Source: Novipirellula sp052161655
GTDB lineage: Bacteria > Planctomycetota > Planctomycetia > Pirellulales > Pirellulaceae
Direction: 5' to 3'
Assembly (NCBI RefSeq): GCF_052161655.1
Contig: NZ_CP197418.1
Coordinates: forward strand, 7,130,001 to 7,194,000
DNA: 64,000 nucleotides
Shown here piece by piece: positions 59,720-64,000 of this stretch. The translations under genes were made by a program, and so were the position numbers. How positions within the stretch are numbered: position 1 is the stretch's first letter; every line of letters begins with the position of its first letter. The notes under the pieces are model-generated. The model saw only the letters and a program-made list of their open reading frames with translations. It was not told the origin of the DNA and searched no databases.

Positions 59720-62098
59720 TTAGTGCTGATGGGGTTTCGCCATGCTCCCACCTCCCACCTCCTCGATTCCCAGCTTTTCAGCTTCCAACTTCTCAACTCG
59801 ATCGGCGCACTTCAACATCGACTCGCCGTAGTACGGATTGCGTACGGATTCGTTGTTTTGAATCCATGTCGCACCACGTCCATCGAACGCCATCGGGCAA
59901 TGCAACTCATACATCTGATTCGCTTTCTTGAAGCCGAACGTCCGCTGGATCGACATCAGCTCGTCGGAGAGCAGGACGAAGGCCGACCGCATGGACTCCA
60001 AATCATCGGCCTTGACAAGTCGCCCTGCGATCGCCGACAACCCTTTTTGTTCCGCCTGCCATCGTTTCGAGACTCCAGCGTCGAGTCCGCCACTGTCAAT
60101 CGAGTTCAACACTTGATTCAGTTGGCCAACACCGGTTGTGGCGGCATCCAAATCATCCGACGCGAGTCCTTCGCCGATTGCCAAGTAAGGTGACAAGAGG
60201 CGATCGAGTTGTTCACGAAACGCGATGGGAACATCGAGCATTTCAACCGGCATCTCGTGTTTCGGATGAGCCAGGCCGAACATTGCCTGCAGTCGCTTCG
60301 CATGATCTTTCGTGACCAAATACACACGGTCTGCTTCTTGCAACGACTTGACATCTTGGCCTTCGACGGAGTCGTTTCGCAGCAACATCGCGAACTCACC
60401 CCATTGTGCCGCCATGTCCCCCATCAACGCTTGTCCGTTCACCGCCTCAACCTGCTTCCCCAGCGATGCGAAGGCGCCGGGAATCTTTTTCAGATCAGCC
60501 TCTTCGATCGCCTTCTCGATTGCGTCGACCGAATCGATGACCGCCACCATTTGCTGATTTACTTGCGGCGGAAGCGACATTGCCGCATGTTCCTGCGTTT
60601 CCCCGCCATCTCCCTTCGGCATTGTTCCCCCGCCGTGATTGTGGGCTCCGCCACCACCGCCACCTGCGGGTGTCATCATCGACGGTTTGGCCGATATTTG
60701 TAGAGCACTATCGAGTTTGAAGTTACCGTTGGTCACGACCAATTCGCCTTCTTTGAGGCCCGCTTTGACAAGATAGAAATCGCCCGCACGCGGACCGAGT
60801 ACGATTTCGCGTCCTTCATAGGTGGGCTCTTCTGCATTGGGAACCTGCACATAGACGATGGCTCTGGTTCCCGTCAGTAGTGCTGCCGACACCGGAATCA
60901 CCAGCGGTTTGGCCGTATCACTGGGTTCCGCCGTGACGTAACCAAGTGACTCCGCGCGAACCAGCGGCATTCCGCATATGTCACAATTGCCCGGTTCGTC
61001 CTTGACGATCTCGGGGTGCATCGGACTGATCCATTTTCCAGCCAACGATGCATCAAGCACACGACCGCCCGAAGCGATCTTTGATCTCACCACTGCTCGC
61101 ACAAACATTTCGGGCTTCAGCCGCCCGTCTTCGTTTGAGATATTCACACGCACTTTCACCGTCCGCGTGTCTTCATTCAATACGGGGTTAATAAATGCCA
61201 CTCGGCCTTTGAAAACGTCTCCTGGATAGGCTTCTGTTGTGAACTCGACCTCCTGCCCGTATCGCAGCCAAGTAAGATCCGATTCGTAGGCATCCATCTG
61301 CACCCACAAATGAGTCAAGTCCGCAACGGTGTAGATGCGATCGCCGGTGCGTACACGATCACCTTCCTGACGAAGCTTTTCAATGACGATTCCGCCGACG
61401 GGTGAATAGATCGTGATATGTTCGGTCGGTTTGCCACGTTGTTCAATTTCCTGAATCTGTTCTTCCGTAATCCCCAGCAATCGCAGTTTTTCTCGAGCGG
61501 ACTCCGCCAAGTCGATCGGCTTTACGAATCGTGACGATGGACGACTGGCACTGGATTCGATCGCCGAGATCAATTCCTGCTGGGCGGTGTAAAGCTCCTC
61601 GCTATAGATGTAGACCAAGTGGTCGCCCTTCTTGACCTCGACGCCCGTATAGTCGACATACAAGCGATCCAGACGCCCGGATACCCAAGCGGTGATGTAG
61701 GCGAGTCTCGTTTCGTCATAGTCAACTTTTCCCACCATCCGGACATCCGCAGTCACGTACCTTCGCCCCACCGGCACCGTTTGCACATTCATCAGCTTCT
61801 GAACAGCAGGACTGATCGAAACCGTACGAACACCGCCAGCCGACTTTTTGACGGGCACTAAATCCATTCCACAGATCGGGCAATCTCCTGGACCATCACG
61901 TCGGATTTGAGGGTGCATGCTGCACGTCCAAATGGCAGGCTCCGCGGACATCGCCCCCGTCGCCGAAGTCGCAACGACGGTGCTCTTATCAGACTCACCA
62001 CCACCGAACCAGGACGCGATGACAACGCCCAACAGCACGAAAGCGATCGCTTGAACGATCCAAATTGTCTTTCGATGTTTCGTCATTAGGTTGTCCAT
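59720..62098 (-). CDS. RND efflux adaptor CusB (copy 2) with heavy-metal-binding domains
   Basis: The 792-residue adaptor starts at 62098 (MDNLMTKHRKTIWIV); a TTG at 62110 would add four residues. It has an N-terminal membrane helix (about 13-33), a metal motif WTCSMHPQIRRDGPGDCPIC (about 57), the adaptor core (LYVDYTGVEVKKGDHLVYIY, IYSPVGGIVIEKLRQEGDRV), a second metal motif WISPMHPEIVKDEPGNCDIC (about 355), a Gly/His-rich stretch (GGGGGGAHNHGGGTMPKGD) and a C-terminal module LHCPMAFDGRGATWIQNNES with NPYYGESMLKCADRV. It shares this last module with CusB1. It is upstream of cusA2 in one operon. Confidence 0.93.
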   Translation of the reverse strand: MDNLMTKHRKTIWIVQAIAFVLLGVVIASWFGGGESDKSTVVATSATGAMSAEPAIWTCSMHPQIRRDGPGDCPICGMDLVPVKKSAGGVRTVSISPAVQKLMNVQTVPVGRRYVTADVRMVGKVDYDETRLAYITAWVSGRLDRLYVDYTGVEVKKGDHLVYIYSEELYTAQQELISAIESSASRPSSRFVKPIDLAESAREKLRLLGITEEQIQEIEQRGKPTEHITIYSPVGGIVIEKLRQEGDRVRTGDRIYTVADLTHLWVQMDAYESDLTWLRYGQEVEFTTEAYPGDVFKGRVAFINPVLNEDTRTVKVRVNISNEDGRLKPEMFVRAVVRSKIASGGRVLDASLAGKWISPMHPEIVKDEPGNCDICGMPLVRAESLGYVTAEPSDTAKPLVIPVSAALLTGTRAIVYVQVPNAEEPTYEGREIVLGPRAGDFYLVKAGLKEGELVVTNGNFKLDSALQISAKPSMMTPAGGGGGGAHNHGGGTMPKGDGGETQEHAAMSLPPQVNQQMVAVIDSVDAIEKAIEEADLKKIPGAFASLGKQVEAVNGQALMGDMAAQWGEFAMLLRNDSVEGQDVKSLQEADRVYLVTKDHAKRLQAMFGLAHPKHEMPVEMLDVPIAFREQLDRLLSPYLAIGEGLASDDLDAATTGVGQLNQVLNSIDSGGLDAGVSKRWQAEQKGLSAIAGRLVKADDLESMRSAFVLLSDELMSIQRTFGFKKANQMYELHCPMAFDGRGATWIQNNESVRNPYYGESMLKCADRVEKLEAEKLGIEEVGGGSMAKPHQH

Positions 62099-62156
62099 TT
62101 TTTGTTTCAATCAGCGAGAGTGGGAATTGGGGAGCAACTGTCACCAAAATCCATCT

Positions 62157-63005
62157 TTAAATCTTTTCTTCAAACCAATCCACGAATCTGGCTGCCTCTT
62201 CTTCGTTCTGCAGCCCCACCGCTGTCACGCTTCGGCTTCCCTGTTTCCATGTCGCGGCGATACTGGAATCCAAATCAACGAGACAGCATTCCTTGTCACC
62301 ACACATCGCCAATCGACTGGGACGCTCGCCAAACCAAGCAGCCTTCTCGTCGTCGTGCTCAAACAGCACTAGAGCCGACCCGTCCTGGCGTTTGCAAACG
62401 GTTTTAACACAGGTGCAGCAAGGCATCTTCAACACACTGGTTGACGCCAGCGAATAGCCCTCGGGTAACCCATTAGCCACCGTCGGACGATACCCTACTA
62501 ACATGACAGCGTTCTCTGGTTCGACGACACGTCCGCTGTACTTGTCCAGCAAGAAACGCTCCGCAACCTCCGGGTCTTCCGAGAGGATTTGTAAATAGTG
62601 TTCCATCGTGGCAACAAACTCTTGACTATGAGCCTCATCAACCGAGTGGGAATGCTTCGCGTCGTCGTGCGACATCCACACCCCTAGCCCAATCACCAGC
62701 AACATCGCTGCTGCGATTGCGAAACGCTGAAACGTCGCTCGTCGCCATCGCTTCGTCTCGGCATCCGAACTCGACATCTGCTTGGATCGAGCATCAAGCT
62801 CCGTGGCGATCCCTAACCAAACATTTTCGCGAACCGCTGGCGTCGTCGAGTGTGAAAACGCAGCACTGAGTCGCCGATACCCGGCAAGAGCGTCCGCGCA
62901 CTGGCCGCAGCGCTGGACATGTCCGGCGACTGTCGAATGCAATTCGTTGGAAAGTTCGTTGTCGTAGTAAGCCGAGAGCAACGTTTGAGTTTCGTGACAG
63001 TTCAT
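62157..63005 (-). CDS. Transmembrane anti-sigma-like protein with Cys-rich outer domain (copy 2)
   Basis: The 282-residue protein mirrors the one at 53852: zinc-finger anti-sigma domain (C3, H29, C33, C36), one membrane helix (about 92-110, RFAIAAAMLLVIGLGVWM), His-rich start (HDDAKHSHSVDEAHS), and an outer domain with a Cys-rich patch (C196, C197, C199, C204, then C235, C240, C241). Residues after it (SVTAVGLQNEEEAARFVDWF) also match the other copy's end. No sigma factor gene is beside it; it is 58 bases upstream of cusB2 and shares its direction, so it may tune cusBA2 through the sigma factor at 52769 or another one outside the window. Confidence 0.78.
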   Translation of the reverse strand: MNCHETQTLLSAYYDNELSNELHSTVAGHVQRCGQCADALAGYRRLSAAFSHSTTPAVRENVWLGIATELDARSKQMSSSDAETKRWRRATFQRFAIAAAMLLVIGLGVWMSHDDAKHSHSVDEAHSQEFVATMEHYLQILSEDPEVAERFLLDKYSGRVVEPENAVMLVGYRPTVANGLPEGYSLASTSVLKMPCCTCVKTVCKRQDGSALVLFEHDDEKAAWFGERPSRLAMCGDKECCLVDLDSSIAATWKQGSRSVTAVGLQNEEEAARFVDWFEEKI

Positions 63006-63285
63006 TGTCTCCTACCTCCGACCGATCGCGGTCACCACCAGCGTGGCTGGGTTCAGGGACTCGCTCGACGAAACAGCCGATCGCGACTCACCTGACTCTA
63101 TTTTGGATGCGACGAAGGGGTGTTTCCTTCAGTATTTCCAGCGATTTCACCAGAATCATCGTTTCTCGCAGCGGCTTCCGCTCGATTCCGTCGCGAATCC
63201 GTGAAGAACGGACCGTCGTGAAGCATCAAATAACATCGAATTGGTTTCCCCAACTCCCATCTCCACCCTACAGGAATTTCAAATT

Positions 63286-63732
63286 ATGGCTATTTTCAAA
63301 TGGACGCTTTCCTTCGCCGCGATCGCAGTCGTTGCTGTCGGCCTTACAGGCTGTGGCAATTCGCAACCCTCCAACCCTGATTCTACGACACCAGCGATTC
63401 CGATGAGCGATGACATGGACCATGAAGGAATGGCCTCTGACTCGCACGAAGGACATGATCACGCAGCCCACGACGAGGGTGCTGCCGCGGTAAAGCCTGC
63501 GGCGAAAACGGACATGGAGAAGATGAATGAGACGCTGGCTAATTTTTCTGAAGAAGACCGCAAGTCAGCACTGAAGCAACATTTTTGCCCTATCAGTGGC
63601 GAAATGCTTGGGGTCATGGGTAAGCCAGAGAAGGTCGACGTCAATGGCCAGACCGTTTGGATTTGTTGCGATGGCTGCAAGGACAAACTGCTCGCCGATC
63701 CTGAAAAGTATCTCGCCAAGATCAACAAGTGA
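63286..63732 (+). CDS. Predicted lipoprotein with one YHS-like CCxGC module
   Basis: From the ATG at 63286 this is a 148-residue lipoprotein (lipobox AVGLTGC, Cys 23) with a Met/His-rich region (MSDDMDHEGMASDSHEGHDH) and one module: C101 with C127, C128, C131 (CPISGEMLGVMGKPEKVDV, then VWICCDGCKDKLLADPEKYL). The His-rich and CCxGC parts would both bind Cu/Ag. It is divergent from the second anti-sigma gene; the 280-base gap (63006-63285) must hold both promoters. An upstream start at 63241 is not needed. Confidence 0.8.
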   Translation: MAIFKWTLSFAAIAVVAVGLTGCGNSQPSNPDSTTPAIPMSDDMDHEGMASDSHEGHDHAAHDEGAAAVKPAAKTDMEKMNETLANFSEEDRKSALKQHFCPISGEMLGVMGKPEKVDVNGQTVWICCDGCKDKLLADPEKYLAKINK

Positions 63733-64000
63733 GCAGATGGAAAGTAGCGAGTCGGCAAGATTGAGATATTCTGAAAAACAGTTGCCTATCCCTTCGACAT
63801 CCGAAAACCAACCAATGGCGATCCTTCCAAGCCCCATTCCAGCGGGCATGGAATCCTAACACCCGCCTGCCGACCCACTTCGTCCGAGTTGCAGTCGGAT
63901 GCCTCGCCGTCTGGCTCCAACGTCCTTGGAAGCTTGCAGTAAGAAGTTGGAAACATGGCGAGGTAGGTTGATGTCGACCAGCATGCACTCGACCGTTGGC
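63733..64000. other. Right-end gap with no supported gene
   Basis: The last 268 bases have open frames on both strands but none with convincing protein-like sequence. The region around 63800-63960 has a composition unlike the neighbouring genes and may be a dispersed repeat or gene remnant that continues outside the window. Confidence 0.35.

Overview
The window looks like chromosomal DNA of a planctomycete, most likely a Rhodopirellula-like member of the Pirellulales. This is inferred from methanofuran-type C1-cofactor genes beside ordinary bacterial genes, giant PAS hybrid kinases, M50/HlyD membrane protein pairs, multi-copy secreted YHS-like proteins, weak or absent Shine-Dalgarno sites and roughly 50-55% GC. 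No rRNA, tRNA, phage, transposase or CRISPR array was found by eye.

Positions 1-12,200 are core metabolism. They hold the 3' end of pyruvate dehydrogenase E1 (aceE), aceF with a strong terminator, a glucose-dehydrogenase-like enzyme on the other strand, and an iron-sulfur assembly cluster (sufR-like regulator, sufC, sufB, sufD, a DUF59/SufT-like protein). Next comes a tightly overlapping trio that I read as mfnD-mfnF-mfnE (methanofuran-type cofactor synthesis for H4MPT-linked C1 transfer), preceded by a candidate structured leader, and then msrB.

Positions 12,200-26,700 carry a transglutaminase-like/TPR lipoprotein with kdsA and a lipid kinase (minus strand), an RNase HII-like protein, a 1222-residue hybrid histidine kinase, a response regulator fused to an anti-sigma-type ATPase, and a poly-gamma-glutamate operon pgsB-pgsC-pgsW. 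An 870-base gene-poor stretch with hairpins follows.

Positions 26,700-34,000 hold a PQQ-type beta-propeller, a four-helix membrane protein, a GAF-HlyD fusion next to a PqqD-M50-HlyD fusion (a possible export and processing pair), and a small conserved-looking protein.

Positions 34,200-63,700 form a copper/silver (heavy metal) resistance island of about 30 kb. It contains a P-type ATPase with YHS and HMBD domains, a Tat-exported multicopper oxidase, two TolC-type outer membrane proteins, two complete CusA/CusB pairs, secreted Cys-rich proteins, an ECF sigma factor and two transmembrane anti-sigma-like proteins with Cys-rich outer domains. Three secreted proteins carry four, two or one copy of the same YHS-like CCxGC module. 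A dyad ATACC-N7-GGTAT recurs in three regulatory regions; at copA it sits in a 19-base promoter spacer, as MerR/CueR-type regulation requires.

The most unusual feature is a family of GAGTGAG-type short repeats that has colonised the island. It includes 39 perfect 7-bp units at the end of cusA1, two in-frame palindromic inserts inside cusA1, a repeat-encoded tail on cusB1, and repeat arms around a lone four-helix-bundle gene that interrupts the cusB1-cusA1 operon on the opposite strand.
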